The notes under the pieces are model-generated. The model ran no database searches, was not told where the DNA came from, and saw only the letters and a list, made by a program, of their open reading frames with translations. A program made the position numbers and the translations under genes. From positions 124,001 through 188,000 of the forward strand of contig JANRKQ010000018.1 in the NCBI GenBank assembly GCA_033763395.1: a stretch of DNA of 64,000 bases. The letters run 5' to 3'. Numbering within the stretch: position 1 is the first letter of the stretch; each line of letters opens with the position of its first letter. Shown piece after piece: positions 36,981-46,055 of the stretch. The DNA comes from Xiheimicrobium sp033763395 (lineage in GTDB: Bacteria > Myxococcota > Myxococcia > Myxococcales > Myxococcaceae).

Positions 36981-37852
36981 GGGTTGGGTTTCCTCGGCGC
37001 GGCGGGTTTTTTCTGCCTCAGCTCCGAGAGCGCCTTCTCGGCCGAGGCCTTGATCAGCTCGTCGTCGCTGCCGGTCGCGACCACGTCGAGGTAGGCCTCG
37101 GCCTCGTCCCCTCCGATGGCGGCGAGCGCGAAGACGATCTCGCGTTGGACGACCGGGTTCTTCGCCCGGCTGGCTTCGATGATCTGCGGCACGGCTCTGG
37201 GATCCTTGAGGTCGACCAACAGGCCGATGGTGCGCCGGAGCACCGTCAGATCGTCGCTGGAGAGCCGCTCGAGGAGCGCCGGGAGCGCCGCGGGGTTCTG
37301 CCGACGGGCGAGGAGCCGGACGGCCGCCGCGCGCACCGCCACGTCGCCGTCCTTCACCTTCGGCACGAGCACCTCATCGGGCACCTTCGCCAGATCAATC
37401 GTGGCGCGGGCCTCGGCGGCGGCTTCGGCGAGCGAGAGATCGAGCGCCTTCACGGCGGCCGCCTGCACCGCCTCGATCTCATTGGAGGCTGCGCGCGTCT
37501 GCTCTCCACCTTCGACCTCGAAACGGTCCGGGTCGCCCTTCTGCTTGAAGGACAGCACCACCATGGCGCTGCCGGGCGCCTCGGCCTGGGGATCCGGCTC
37601 GTCGATGCGGGCGGCGATCGCGATGCGCCAGGGCTTGGCGCCCCGCGGCGCCTGTGCCCCTTCGGCCAGGAGCGTGAAGCCGGCGCGCTGGAGTGCAGCC
37701 TCGAGCCGACCGACGAGCTGGCCGGCCTCCCAGCCGACGACCTCACGGCCCTCGAAGGTGTCGACCTCGACCTTCGACACCACGGGCTTCTCGGCGCGCG
37801 AACAGGCGCCGGCGACGAGCCCGCACCCGAGCGCGGCGACGAGCAGCCTCAT
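36977..37852 (-). CDS. HEAT-repeat lipoprotein
   Basis: A 291-residue protein with a lipoprotein signal (VAGAC lipobox). Residues about 150-280 carry HEAT-like repeats (DGDVAVRAAAVRLLARR, SDDLTVLRRTIGLLVDL, KNPVVQREIVFALAAIG). It probably mediates protein contacts at the envelope. It overlaps the downstream lipoprotein gene by 4 bp and starts 6 bp after the stop of the HARE-HTH gene. Confidence 0.75.
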   Translation of the reverse strand: MRLLVAALGCGLVAGACSRAEKPVVSKVEVDTFEGREVVGWEAGQLVGRLEAALQRAGFTLLAEGAQAPRGAKPWRIAIAARIDEPDPQAEAPGSAMVVLSFKQKGDPDRFEVEGGEQTRAASNEIEAVQAAAVKALDLSLAEAAAEARATIDLAKVPDEVLVPKVKDGDVAVRAAAVRLLARRQNPAALPALLERLSSDDLTVLRRTIGLLVDLKDPRAVPQIIEASRAKNPVVQREIVFALAAIGGDEAEAYLDVVATGSDDELIKASAEKALSELRQKKPAAPRKPNP

Positions 37853-37858
37853 CTGGAC

Positions 37859-39613
37859 TCAGCTCGGGTCGCCCGAGCTGGGTGGCGGAGGTGGCGGCGG
37901 GGGTTCGGACGACGGCGCGGCACCTTCACCCGCCGGCGCTGCGGCGCCTTCGGCCCCGACCTGGCCTGGAGCTCCGTCGGGACGAGCGCCACCGCGACGA
38001 CGACGACGGCGGCGGCGGCGACGACGACGCCCACCTTCGCCCTGCGCGCCGGCGGCGTCACCACCCGCCGCGGCGTCAGCGCCCTCGGCCTCGGCGTCGT
38101 CTCCTTCGTCGTCATCGCCATCGTCGTCCGCGTCGTCACCCTCAGGGGCGACGGGCGCGCCAGACTCGGCCACGGCGGCGGGCTCGGCAGGCCCACGCTC
38201 CTCGGGCTTCGCCTCGACCGCGGGCTCGCTCGGCGTCGACGACTCGGTGGGGCCGCCCTCGCGTCGCCCGTCACGGTCCTTCTGACGCTCCTCGCGGCGC
38301 TTGCTGGCCTCGTCAGCGTCGGCCTTCGCCTGATCGAAGAAGGCCTCGTCGACCTCGAAGAGCTCGACGCGCGTCACGTTCACGCCGACTTCACCCTCGA
38401 AGAACTTGTCGGCCAGGTGGTCGCCGCACCACAGCATCACCAGCGCGCCGCCGGCGGTGCCTTCGCTGCGCCCATCACCGCGCACCTCGCCCGGGCTCAA
38501 GAGCAGGCCGAGGTTCGCGCTGAGCTGGCCGACGTCGCGCCGCAGATCCTGCACCTGGCGCCGCTCGACGGGCTGCGCGCCCTTGAGGATGCGGATCGCG
38601 AAGCGGAGCTCGAGGCTCCCGTCCTTCTTGCGGGCCGACAGCAGAGCCCCTTCCTTCGCGCGGCGGGCGACCTTCAGCTCGCGGAAGCCGTGCGCGTGCA
38701 GCAGCTTGACGCAGGCCTTCTCGAAGGTGCCGGTCTCGAGCTCGCCGAGCTTCTTGCGCAGCACCCGCGCCATGGCCTTGCGCGCGTCCTTGACGGTGGT
38801 CTTCGCGGTGTGGACGAGGGCGAGATCTTCGGGGCTGGGCGCGGCGAGGGCCGGGGCTTCGTCCTTCCGGCGCTGGGAGCGCAGCACCACGCGGCCGTTG
38901 TCGAACGGCAGGTTGGCGGCCTTGCAGAAGGCCTCCTGGGCCTGCAGCGGCAGCGGCGCGGACTCGGGCGGCGTGGTGTCGACCGACAGCTGCAGCTCGT
39001 TGGTCTCGGTGCGCAGCGCGGCGAACTGCGGGCGCCGGCCCTGGTCGAGCCGCTGCTGGTTGTCGTCGGCGAGCGCCTCGAGCAGCGAGAGCGTGCCGAG
39101 ATCGTCGACGAGATCCCTCGCCTTGAGGCGCGCGATGAGCTCCGAGGGCACGAGGCCGCCGGCCTCCTGGAGCACCTCGAAGGCCACCTCGGCCACGGGC
39201 GGGTACTTCTTGCGCTTGCCGTCGTCGTCGCGGCGATCGCGGCGGTTGCGCTCTGCCTGGCGACCGATGGCGCGCAGGTACTCGGCCCGGGGCTCCGGGT
39301 GCCGCTCGGTCGACCGGTACGGCGGCAGCCCCTCCTCGGGGTTCGGCTCGATGGTGCCGGTGACGGCGAGCGCGTCGGCGTCTTCGGTCAGCATCCAGTC
39401 CGAGAGCGCGAAGGTGTCGCGCGCCGTGACGACGAGCTTGCGCTCGCGCGACCGCTTGGCCTGCGCCGCCAGCCGCGCGAGCATCGTCTGCTCGGGCATC
39501 TTCCCGATGTGGCTCAAGAGGCCCTTGTCGAGCGACCGCCTGGTGATCTCCTGGTAATGCAACGGAGCGCCGGCCTCTTCCAGAACGCGCAGCGCCGCCT
39601 CGTAGAAAGTCAT
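37859..39613 (-). CDS. HARE-HTH / Mrr-like protein with acidic and polyarginine tail
   Basis: A 584-residue protein. The N-terminus is a HARE-HTH fold (EAALRVLEEAGAPLHYQEI, DKGLLSHIGKMPEQTM), and a second HARE-like segment follows near 144-210. Residues about 310-430 look like an Mrr-type nuclease fold (FEKACVKLLHAHGFRELKV), but the usual D-ExK/QxK residues are not clearly present. The C-terminal 150 residues are acidic, then contain 12 consecutive arginines and a proline-rich end. It could be a nucleic-acid-binding chromatin-like protein. No methyltransferase is nearby, so it is not a plain restriction system. Confidence 0.75.
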   Translation of the reverse strand: MTFYEAALRVLEEAGAPLHYQEITRRSLDKGLLSHIGKMPEQTMLARLAAQAKRSRERKLVVTARDTFALSDWMLTEDADALAVTGTIEPNPEEGLPPYRSTERHPEPRAEYLRAIGRQAERNRRDRRDDDGKRKKYPPVAEVAFEVLQEAGGLVPSELIARLKARDLVDDLGTLSLLEALADDNQQRLDQGRRPQFAALRTETNELQLSVDTTPPESAPLPLQAQEAFCKAANLPFDNGRVVLRSQRRKDEAPALAAPSPEDLALVHTAKTTVKDARKAMARVLRKKLGELETGTFEKACVKLLHAHGFRELKVARRAKEGALLSARKKDGSLELRFAIRILKGAQPVERRQVQDLRRDVGQLSANLGLLLSPGEVRGDGRSEGTAGGALVMLWCGDHLADKFFEGEVGVNVTRVELFEVDEAFFDQAKADADEASKRREERQKDRDGRREGGPTESSTPSEPAVEAKPEERGPAEPAAVAESGAPVAPEGDDADDDGDDDEGDDAEAEGADAAAGGDAAGAQGEGGRRRRRRRRRRRRGGARPDGAPGQVGAEGAAAPAGEGAAPSSEPPPPPPPPSSGDPS

Positions 39614-39741
39614 TTCGAAAATCCCATCTTTCTTCAGCGAAATCGGGGGCTTCAAAGGAGCCCACACGAAGGGAGCGGCAAGGTACGCTCGTGGGTGCAG
39701 ACAGTCAACGATGGGCGACATGAACGTGGGGTGACGGGCCG

Positions 39742-41760
39742 GTGTTGATGCTGCGACTCGGGGAGGCCTGGCGGCGGGGGCAGACGGGCCTCAAGGACCG
39801 CGTGTCGCTCGAGGTCGAGGGCGTCTCGCTCTTGCCCGCGCTGGACGAGGCCGATCTGGTGAGCTGGCTGTCGAGCTGGCTCAACGCGCTGAAGGCGCTG
39901 GTGGTGGACCGCGCGGCGACGGCCCAGGTGTCGGTCGAGGCGCCGTCGCTCGAGCTGTGCCTGTTGCGGCGGCCGGGCCTGACGCTGGAGCTGTCGGTGG
40001 TGGTGCTCGAGCCCGAGCCCCGCCGGGTGTCGGCGCCGGTGACGATCGATCTCGTCGAGCTCCGGTCGGCGATCGAGGCGGTGACGCGGGGGTTCTTGCG
40101 GGGTGCGGCCGAAGCGGGCGTTCCGCTCGAGACGGTGCTCTCGCTGGAGCGCACGCTGCGCGAAGCGACGGGCCGGGCGATCACCCCCTTCGCGATGCAG
40201 CGAGACGAGCCGTGGCGCTTCGTCGAGCAGGCCGAGGGCGCGTCGATCGAGCTCGAAGATCGCGACGGCCGTACGCTGCTGGTCTCCCGCGGCGCAGGGA
40301 GCCTCTCGGCGCTGCTGACGGCCGGCGCGCTGCGCGTGGGAGGCACCACCTCGAGCCAACCGCCCTTCCTCGCGCTGATGGCGGCGGTGCGGAAGCGCCC
40401 GACGAAGGGCTTATGGGAGCTCGGGCTGGCGGTCTGCGCGGCGCTCCATGCGCGGCACGCGGGCTGGGCGACGAACGCGTGGGTCGACGCCCTCTTCGTC
40501 CGGTGCACCGAGGGGCTCGCCTCGATCCGCCCGCCGAAGCCCGATGTGTCGCCTGCTCCGCCGCCGCGCGCGTCAGCGCCACGCGCCGAGGAGCCACTCT
40601 CGGCCGTCGGGACGCCCCGACGGGTCACCCTCACGCCCCGCTGGTCGCGGCCGGTCGCGCTGGGAGAGACCCGCGGGCGCCTCGCGCTCGGTCGCAAGCA
40701 GGTGCTCGTCCATGCGGCGCACGCGGCGCAGCTCTTCAGCCTCGCGGGCAAGGAGCTGCGCCGGGCCTACGCGCCGCGGGGCGTGGCGGCGGACGCCGAT
40801 GGCCTCGTGCTCCTCGCCACGGAAGAGAGGCTCTCGTGTTTCGTCGGCGACGAGCCGTCTGCCCGGTGGCTGCGACATGACGGTGGCCTGCGCGTCGGCC
40901 CCGACGTCCTTCGAACCGGGGATGGCCGTCTGCTGACCCGAATGGGCGGGCGCGGCGTCGTGGCGCTCGAGGCGATGACTGGGCGCGAGGCCTGGCGCTT
41001 CGATCCGCCGCGGGCGCAGCGCTCGGCCTTCGTGGAGCTGGGCGCGCGCCTGGTAATCGGCACCGACGCGGGCGATCTCTTTGGCGTCGATCTGGCCGAC
41101 GGGCAGGTGCGCTTCCGCATCAAGGGGCCGCTGGCGAGCCCGTGGCCGGTGGCGGCGCTCCAGCGTGACGCGATCGCCGTGTTGACGCAGTCGACGCAGA
41201 CGGTGGTGGCGCGTTTCGCCGCGCTCGCGGGGGGATCGGCGGCGCAGGCTGGCGCAGTGTCGTGGACGCGTCCGCTCCCGCTCGAGGCCGCCGCACCGCC
41301 AGTCGTGTCGCGCGGCCGCCTCTTCGTGGCGGGTCGGAGCGAGGGCCGGGGCGCGGTCGCGTGCCTGTCGGGCAAGGGCGACGTGTTGTGGCTGAGGCCG
41401 GTCCCGTTGGACGGGGCGTCGATCGCCCTGGCGCCTTACGAGCGGGGCGTCATCGCGAACGATGCCCGGGGCGCGGCGGTGCGGCTCCTGCCCGATGGTG
41501 AGCCTTCCTGGGTGCTGGGCGGGCTGGAAGATGCGATCGCCCCACGGCTGTCGCCGCGGCTCGCGAAAGGCGTCCTCATCGTCCCCGGCGCCTCGATCCG
41601 TCTGGTCGATCCCGCCTCGGGGCGTGTGGTCGCGGGAACGCCTCCGACGCCCGAGCTGACCGACTTCGGCGTGGGGCGCGGACTGAGCCTGTACACGTAT
41701 GTCGAAGCGGGCACCCTCACCTGCTTCGAGCCCGGCGCCGTGTTGAGCGTCGTCGGCTGA
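39742..41760 (+). CDS. PQQ-like beta-propeller protein
   Basis: A 672-residue protein with no signal peptide. The N-terminal 280 residues are helical with no known fold. The C-terminal 370 residues repeat the PQQ/WD-type blade pattern (GRGVVALEAMTGREAWRF, ARLVIGTDAGDLFGVDLADG, GRLFVAGRSEGRGAV). GTG at 39742 or ATG at 39748 can start it. It is divergent from the HARE-HTH gene. It probably acts in protein scaffolding. Confidence 0.75.
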   Translation: MLMLRLGEAWRRGQTGLKDRVSLEVEGVSLLPALDEADLVSWLSSWLNALKALVVDRAATAQVSVEAPSLELCLLRRPGLTLELSVVVLEPEPRRVSAPVTIDLVELRSAIEAVTRGFLRGAAEAGVPLETVLSLERTLREATGRAITPFAMQRDEPWRFVEQAEGASIELEDRDGRTLLVSRGAGSLSALLTAGALRVGGTTSSQPPFLALMAAVRKRPTKGLWELGLAVCAALHARHAGWATNAWVDALFVRCTEGLASIRPPKPDVSPAPPPRASAPRAEEPLSAVGTPRRVTLTPRWSRPVALGETRGRLALGRKQVLVHAAHAAQLFSLAGKELRRAYAPRGVAADADGLVLLATEERLSCFVGDEPSARWLRHDGGLRVGPDVLRTGDGRLLTRMGGRGVVALEAMTGREAWRFDPPRAQRSAFVELGARLVIGTDAGDLFGVDLADGQVRFRIKGPLASPWPVAALQRDAIAVLTQSTQTVVARFAALAGGSAAQAGAVSWTRPLPLEAAAPPVVSRGRLFVAGRSEGRGAVACLSGKGDVLWLRPVPLDGASIALAPYERGVIANDARGAAVRLLPDGEPSWVLGGLEDAIAPRLSPRLAKGVLIVPGASIRLVDPASGRVVAGTPPTPELTDFGVGRGLSLYTYVEAGTLTCFEPGAVLSVVG

Positions 41761-41776
41761 GTCTGGGGCTCCAATT

Positions 41777-41807
41777 CAAGAAACCGAATGATTTCAGGCA
41801 ATTCTTG
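41777..41807. promoter_or_regulatory. AT-rich stretch with inverted repeat
   Basis: CAAGAA (41777-41782) and TTCTTG (41802-41807) form an inverted repeat in the only AT-rich stretch of the 182-bp gap 41761-41942. It may be part of the promoter for the next gene, or a weak terminator. Confidence 0.3.
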
Positions 41808-41942
41808 CGGAGTTGTGGCCGCAAGCAGACACCACCGCGCGGCTCGGCGACGAGCTGGCTCCGGGAACCCGTGAGAACTGCGTCGGTCCGCACGTGGTGC
41901 AGGCGTTGCTCTGGCGTCGCGTCTCTCCAGGAGCCCCCGCCC

Positions 41943-44387
41943 GTGACCCAGCTCACCCTTCGTTCGTTGCTCGTGTCGTCTGTGCTCACCCTCGCCGCCT
42001 GCATGGGCGTGGCTGAACCCTCGAATCCGGAGGGGGTGGGAGGGGGCGGCGCAGGTGTCGGAGCGGCAGGGGGAGGCACGGCGGCAGGCGGCGGAGAGGC
42101 CGGAGGAAGCGCGGCGGGTGGTGAGACGGCGGGTGGCAGTGCGGCTGGCGGCGATGCTGCGGGTGGCAGCGCGGCGGGCGGAGATGCTGCGGGTGGCAGT
42201 GCAGCGGGTGGGAGCGCAGCGGGCGGAAGCGCGGCTGGTGGAAGCGCGGCTGGTGGAAGCGCGGCTGGTGGAAGTGCCGCTGGTGGAAGTGCCGCTGGTG
42301 GAAGTGCCGCTGGTGGAAGCGCGGCTGGTGGAAGTGCCGCTGGCGGAAGCGCGGCTGGTGGAAGCGCAGCGGGCGGAAGTGCGGCGGGTGGAAGCGCGGC
42401 TGGCGGGTCAGCAGGCGGGGCGCCCCTGCCGGTCACCCTGCGCGTCGTCGGCGGCGCCGCGCAGACGGGGCCAGTCGATGAGGTTCTCCCGCAACCCCTT
42501 CGGGTGAGCGTCGAGCGCAACGGCCAGCCCGTCGCGGGAGCCACGGTGAACTTCACCCCCACCACCGGCTCCGGGAACCTTCAGTTCACCGCGGCCACCA
42601 CGGGCACCGACGGCATCGCCAGCTCAGGCACGTGGACGCTGGGCATCCGGGTCGGCACCCACACCGTCACGGCGACGTCGCTCGGAGCCACCGCTCCGCT
42701 CTCGATCTCGGCCACGGCTACACCGAACGCCCCCATCCGCACCTCGGCCGCGGCGGGCGCGTCGCAGAGTGCACCGGTGAATACGACGGTGCCGATCGCT
42801 CCGGCGATGCGCATCACCGATCGCCACGACAACCCCGTCGCCGGGCTCACGGTCACCTTCCTCGTGCTGGAAGGCGGCGGGTCGATCACCGGCAGCACCA
42901 CGGCGATGACGGATTCCATGGGCGTGGCGACGGTGAGCGGGTGGCGGGTGGGCGCGACGCCGGGGATCAACCGACTCCGCGGCGAGTACCCCGGGATTCC
43001 GCCCGTCGAGTTCGCGGCCACCGGCACCGCCGTCGGCATGGACGCGATGACGATTCACGAGGGCAACCTGCAGACGGCGAACGTGTCGTCTCCGGTCAGC
43101 GTTCGCCCGGCCGTGCGCATCGTCGACGGGCAGAACATGCCGATCGCAGGCCGCTCGGTGACGTTCTCGGTGGTCGCGGGCGGCGGCACGGTGACGATGG
43201 CCACGGTGACGACGGACGCGATGGGCATCGGGCGGGTGGGCGAATGGCGGCTCGGCGCCACCGCGGGCATGAATCGGCTGCGCGCGACGTCGGGCACGCT
43301 CCCGGCCGTCGAGTTCACCGCCACCGCGCTCGCGACCGGAGCCCCCACCCTGCTGCGCACCGTGCTGCACCAGAACCTCGCCCGCCCGTGGGATCTCGCC
43401 TTCACGCCCGACGGCGCGATGATCTTCACGCTGCGCGGCGGCGACATTCGCGTGGTGCCTCCGGGCCAGACGACGCACCAGCTGCTCCACCGGCCCGCCG
43501 ACGTCATCGCCCAGGATCAGAGCGGCATGCTGGGCATCGCCATCGACCCGAACTGGGCGAACGAGCGCTTCATCTACGTCTTCATGGCCTCGCGGCCGCA
43601 AGGCACGACGACCACCGACAACCGCGTGGTGCGCTTCCGCGTCAACGCCACGTGGAACGGCGTCACCGACCGGCAGGAGCTGCTGACGGGCATCGCGTAC
43701 ACCGGCGGCGCGCACTCGGGTGGCCGCCTGCGCTTCGGGCCCGACGGGAACCTGTGGATCACCACCGGCGACAACCGGCTCCCCCGCGTGCCGCAGGACT
43801 TGATGTCGCTGGGCTCGAAGGTGCTGCGCATCACGAAGACGGGGCAGATCCCCACGGGCAACATGCCGGCGCCTGCTCGACCGGCGATCTACTCATTCGG
43901 CTTCCGCAACCCGCAGGGCATCACCTTCCGGGCGAACGGTGACGCCTACCTGTGCGAGCACGGCCCGAACTCGGACGACGAGGTGACGCGGCTGGTGCCG
44001 GGCGGCAACGGCGGGTGGGATCCCGTCGACCCGAGCGGGAGCCAGACGTACTGGGGCTACAACGGCACCGTCATGACGGACCTCACCAAGTTCGCCTCGG
44101 CGATGCGGCCCACCTGGGCGCTGGCCGACTCGATGGGCATGGCGGGCTGCACGTTCCTCTCAGGCGCGCAGTGGCGCGACTGGGACGGCGCGCTGGCGGT
44201 CGGCATCATGGGCGGCGAGCGCATCTACATTCTCCGGCTCAACCAGGCCGGAGACATGCTCACGCACACGCCGGTGAACCTGCCGCAGAACGCACGCATT
44301 CGAACCCTCGTCCAGGGCCCCGATGGCTTGCTCTACGCGGCGACCGACAGCGACTCGGGGCAGATCTGGCGTCTGACCCCGCAGTGA
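41943..44387 (+). CDS. PQQ-dependent sugar-dehydrogenase-like lipoprotein with repeat linker and Ig-like domains
   Basis: An 814-residue protein. GTG 41943 follows AGGAG and opens a lipoprotein signal (lipobox LAAC). Residues about 28-160 are a Gly-Gly-Ser-Ala-Ala repeat linker. Three Ig-like (BIG/invasin-type) domains follow (ending near 460), each with a PVAGxTVTF-type strand. The last 340 residues are a six-bladed aldose-sugar-dehydrogenase propeller (LGIAIDPNWANERFIYVF, HSGGRLRFGPDGNLWITTGD, FGFRNPQGITF). The propeller probably oxidises a sugar outside the cytoplasm using PQQ; cofactor use is family knowledge, not shown. Confidence 0.88.
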   Translation: MTQLTLRSLLVSSVLTLAACMGVAEPSNPEGVGGGGAGVGAAGGGTAAGGGEAGGSAAGGETAGGSAAGGDAAGGSAAGGDAAGGSAAGGSAAGGSAAGGSAAGGSAAGGSAAGGSAAGGSAAGGSAAGGSAAGGSAAGGSAAGGSAAGGSAAGGSAGGAPLPVTLRVVGGAAQTGPVDEVLPQPLRVSVERNGQPVAGATVNFTPTTGSGNLQFTAATTGTDGIASSGTWTLGIRVGTHTVTATSLGATAPLSISATATPNAPIRTSAAAGASQSAPVNTTVPIAPAMRITDRHDNPVAGLTVTFLVLEGGGSITGSTTAMTDSMGVATVSGWRVGATPGINRLRGEYPGIPPVEFAATGTAVGMDAMTIHEGNLQTANVSSPVSVRPAVRIVDGQNMPIAGRSVTFSVVAGGGTVTMATVTTDAMGIGRVGEWRLGATAGMNRLRATSGTLPAVEFTATALATGAPTLLRTVLHQNLARPWDLAFTPDGAMIFTLRGGDIRVVPPGQTTHQLLHRPADVIAQDQSGMLGIAIDPNWANERFIYVFMASRPQGTTTTDNRVVRFRVNATWNGVTDRQELLTGIAYTGGAHSGGRLRFGPDGNLWITTGDNRLPRVPQDLMSLGSKVLRITKTGQIPTGNMPAPARPAIYSFGFRNPQGITFRANGDAYLCEHGPNSDDEVTRLVPGGNGGWDPVDPSGSQTYWGYNGTVMTDLTKFASAMRPTWALADSMGMAGCTFLSGAQWRDWDGALAVGIMGGERIYILRLNQAGDMLTHTPVNLPQNARIRTLVQGPDGLLYAATDSDSGQIWRLTPQ
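42090..42415 (+). repeat. 15-bp tandem repeat encoding Gly-Gly-Ser-Ala-Ala
   Basis: About 20 in-frame 15-base units (e.g. GGTGGAAGCGCGGCT with silent variants) run through the lipoprotein gene. All are multiples of three, so copy-number change would lengthen or shorten the linker without shifting frame. Early units vary (GGDAA, GGETA); later units are uniform. Confidence 0.9.
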
Positions 44388-44391
44388 CGCC

Positions 44392-45327
44392 CTACTTCTT
44401 GGCCTGCTTGCTCGGGTCGATCTCTTCCTCGGGGCGAATCGACTCCTGCGCGCCCTTCCACGTCTCGCCCGGGGCGAGCTTCCAGTCGGCGGGCACTTCG
44501 CCCTTCCACAGGTAGTTCGCGTTGATGTCGCCGCCCGACGGGCTGCGGGCCGAGATCGTCCACGAGATCTCGGCCGTCTTCGTCTCGGGCGGGAGCTTGT
44601 CGATGTCGTACGAGCCGAACACCACCATCGAGGGGAAGAACTTCATGTAGCGCTCGGGCCAGTCGACGCGGCCGTTTGGGCCACCGTCACCGGGGATCTC
44701 GGCGATCAACTTCCCCTTCTCGTCGAAGAGCTTCCAGTTGAACTTGAAGTTGCCGTTGGTGACGACGCGGCGCACCTTCTTCTCGTCGACGCGCTCCTCG
44801 CGGGGCAGGCCCCAGGCGACGACGGGCATGTGAATCTGATCGCCCTTCGAGTCCGCCGAGAGGATGTCGAGGCGCACGCCGTTCGAGGTCGCCGACCACC
44901 AGGTGGAGTAGCTGCCGCCCTTCATGGTGTCCCACAGCTTGCGGGTGGCCTCGTAGGCGGCCTTCTTGTCGGCCGAGCGGTCCTTCGTGGGGCCCGACTC
45001 GTACTCGGTGAACTGGCTCTTCTTGCCGGACTTCTCTTCGAGCTCGAGCAGGTAGTCGTCGAAGTTGCGGTTGAGGCGGAACTCGTTGACGTGCTCGTTG
45101 ACCTCCTTGAAGTACCAGCGGAGGAACGTGTTGACCTCGTCGTTGTACGCCTTCTGCTCGGGGATGTTGCGGATCCACGCGACCCGCTCGAGGTACTCCT
45201 GGCGCAGCTTCGCCGCGGCCAGCTCGCGCTTGGTCTCGGTCGTCTTCTCTTCCCACTTCCGCATCGTGAAGACGATGCCGACGATCACGAAGACGACCGC
45301 GACGATGATGCCGAAATAGCGCTTCAT
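44392..45327 (-). CDS. membrane-anchored uncharacterised protein
   Basis: A 311-residue protein with one N-terminal helix (about 5-21) and a soluble remainder that is coiled-coil-like at 25-120 and beta-rich at 150-290 (RLDILSADSKGDQIHMPVV). Topology suggests a periplasmic or outer-facing domain. Family not recognised. The gap 45328-45424 to udk is a divergent promoter region without clear elements. Confidence 0.75.
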   Translation of the reverse strand: MKRYFGIIVAVVFVIVGIVFTMRKWEEKTTETKRELAAAKLRQEYLERVAWIRNIPEQKAYNDEVNTFLRWYFKEVNEHVNEFRLNRNFDDYLLELEEKSGKKSQFTEYESGPTKDRSADKKAAYEATRKLWDTMKGGSYSTWWSATSNGVRLDILSADSKGDQIHMPVVAWGLPREERVDEKKVRRVVTNGNFKFNWKLFDEKGKLIAEIPGDGGPNGRVDWPERYMKFFPSMVVFGSYDIDKLPPETKTAEISWTISARSPSGGDINANYLWKGEVPADWKLAPGETWKGAQESIRPEEEIDPSKQAKK

Positions 45328-45424
45328 GGGCCTTGGGGCTCCTTGCTGGGGACGGCGGCGTCATAGGTTGTCGCAGGGTTGACCACAAGAGACAGCGGGC
45401 CCTCGTGCTTGTAAGGCCGCGCCC

Positions 45425-46045
45425 ATGGCGCTCGTGGTTGGCATCGCCGGCGGAACGGCCTCGGGGAAGACGACGGTCGCGCGGAAGCTGCACGAGGCGC
45501 TGGAATCGACCGGCGTCTCGTTCATCGATCAAGACTCGTACTACCGCGATCTCGCGCACCTCACCCCCGAGGAGCGCCGTGAGGTGAACTTCGATCACCC
45601 CGACGCGTTCGACGTCGAGCTGCTGCTGACGCACCTCAAGGCGCTCAAGGCCGGCACGTCGGTCGACAAGCCGGTCTACGACTTCGTCGAGTCGACGCGC
45701 TCGGGCCGCACCACGACGGTCCAGCCAGCCGAGCTGATCCTCGTCGAGGGCATTCTGGTGCTGCACATGGAGGCGGTGCGCAAGGAGCTCGACGTGCGAA
45801 TCTTCGTCGAGACCGAAGACGACGTGCGCATCATTCGGCGCCTCACGCGCGACATCAAGGAGCGCGGCCGCGACTTCGATCACGTGGTGAGCCAGTACTT
45901 CCGGCACGTGCGCCCGATGCACCTCGCCTTCATCGAGCCCTCGAAGCGCTGGGCCGACATCGTGGTGCCGCACGGCGGGAACAACGACATCGCCATCGAC
46001 ATGCTTGTGGGCGCGCTCAAGTCGCGGCTGGTGAAGCGGCGCTGA
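45425..46045 (+). CDS. udk: uridine kinase
   Basis: A 206-residue salvage enzyme that phosphorylates uridine/cytidine. P-loop GGTASGKTT at 9-17; DQDSYYRDL and NFDHPDAFD are family hallmarks, and RLTRDIKERGRD supplies the phosphate-binding lid. Length fits bacterial Udk. ATG 45425. Confidence 0.96.
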   Translation: MALVVGIAGGTASGKTTVARKLHEALESTGVSFIDQDSYYRDLAHLTPEERREVNFDHPDAFDVELLLTHLKALKAGTSVDKPVYDFVESTRSGRTTTVQPAELILVEGILVLHMEAVRKELDVRIFVETEDDVRIIRRLTRDIKERGRDFDHVVSQYFRHVRPMHLAFIEPSKRWADIVVPHGGNNDIAIDMLVGALKSRLVKRR

Positions 46046-46055
46046 GGGCCCTGTT

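Noticed and set aside
37859..39613. Complete restriction-modification system
   Set aside because: There is an Mrr-like fold but no methyltransferase or specificity gene nearby, and the catalytic residues are unclear.
42090..42415. CRISPR array
   Set aside because: Units are 15 bp, contiguous and in-frame, without spacers; they encode a glycine-rich linker.
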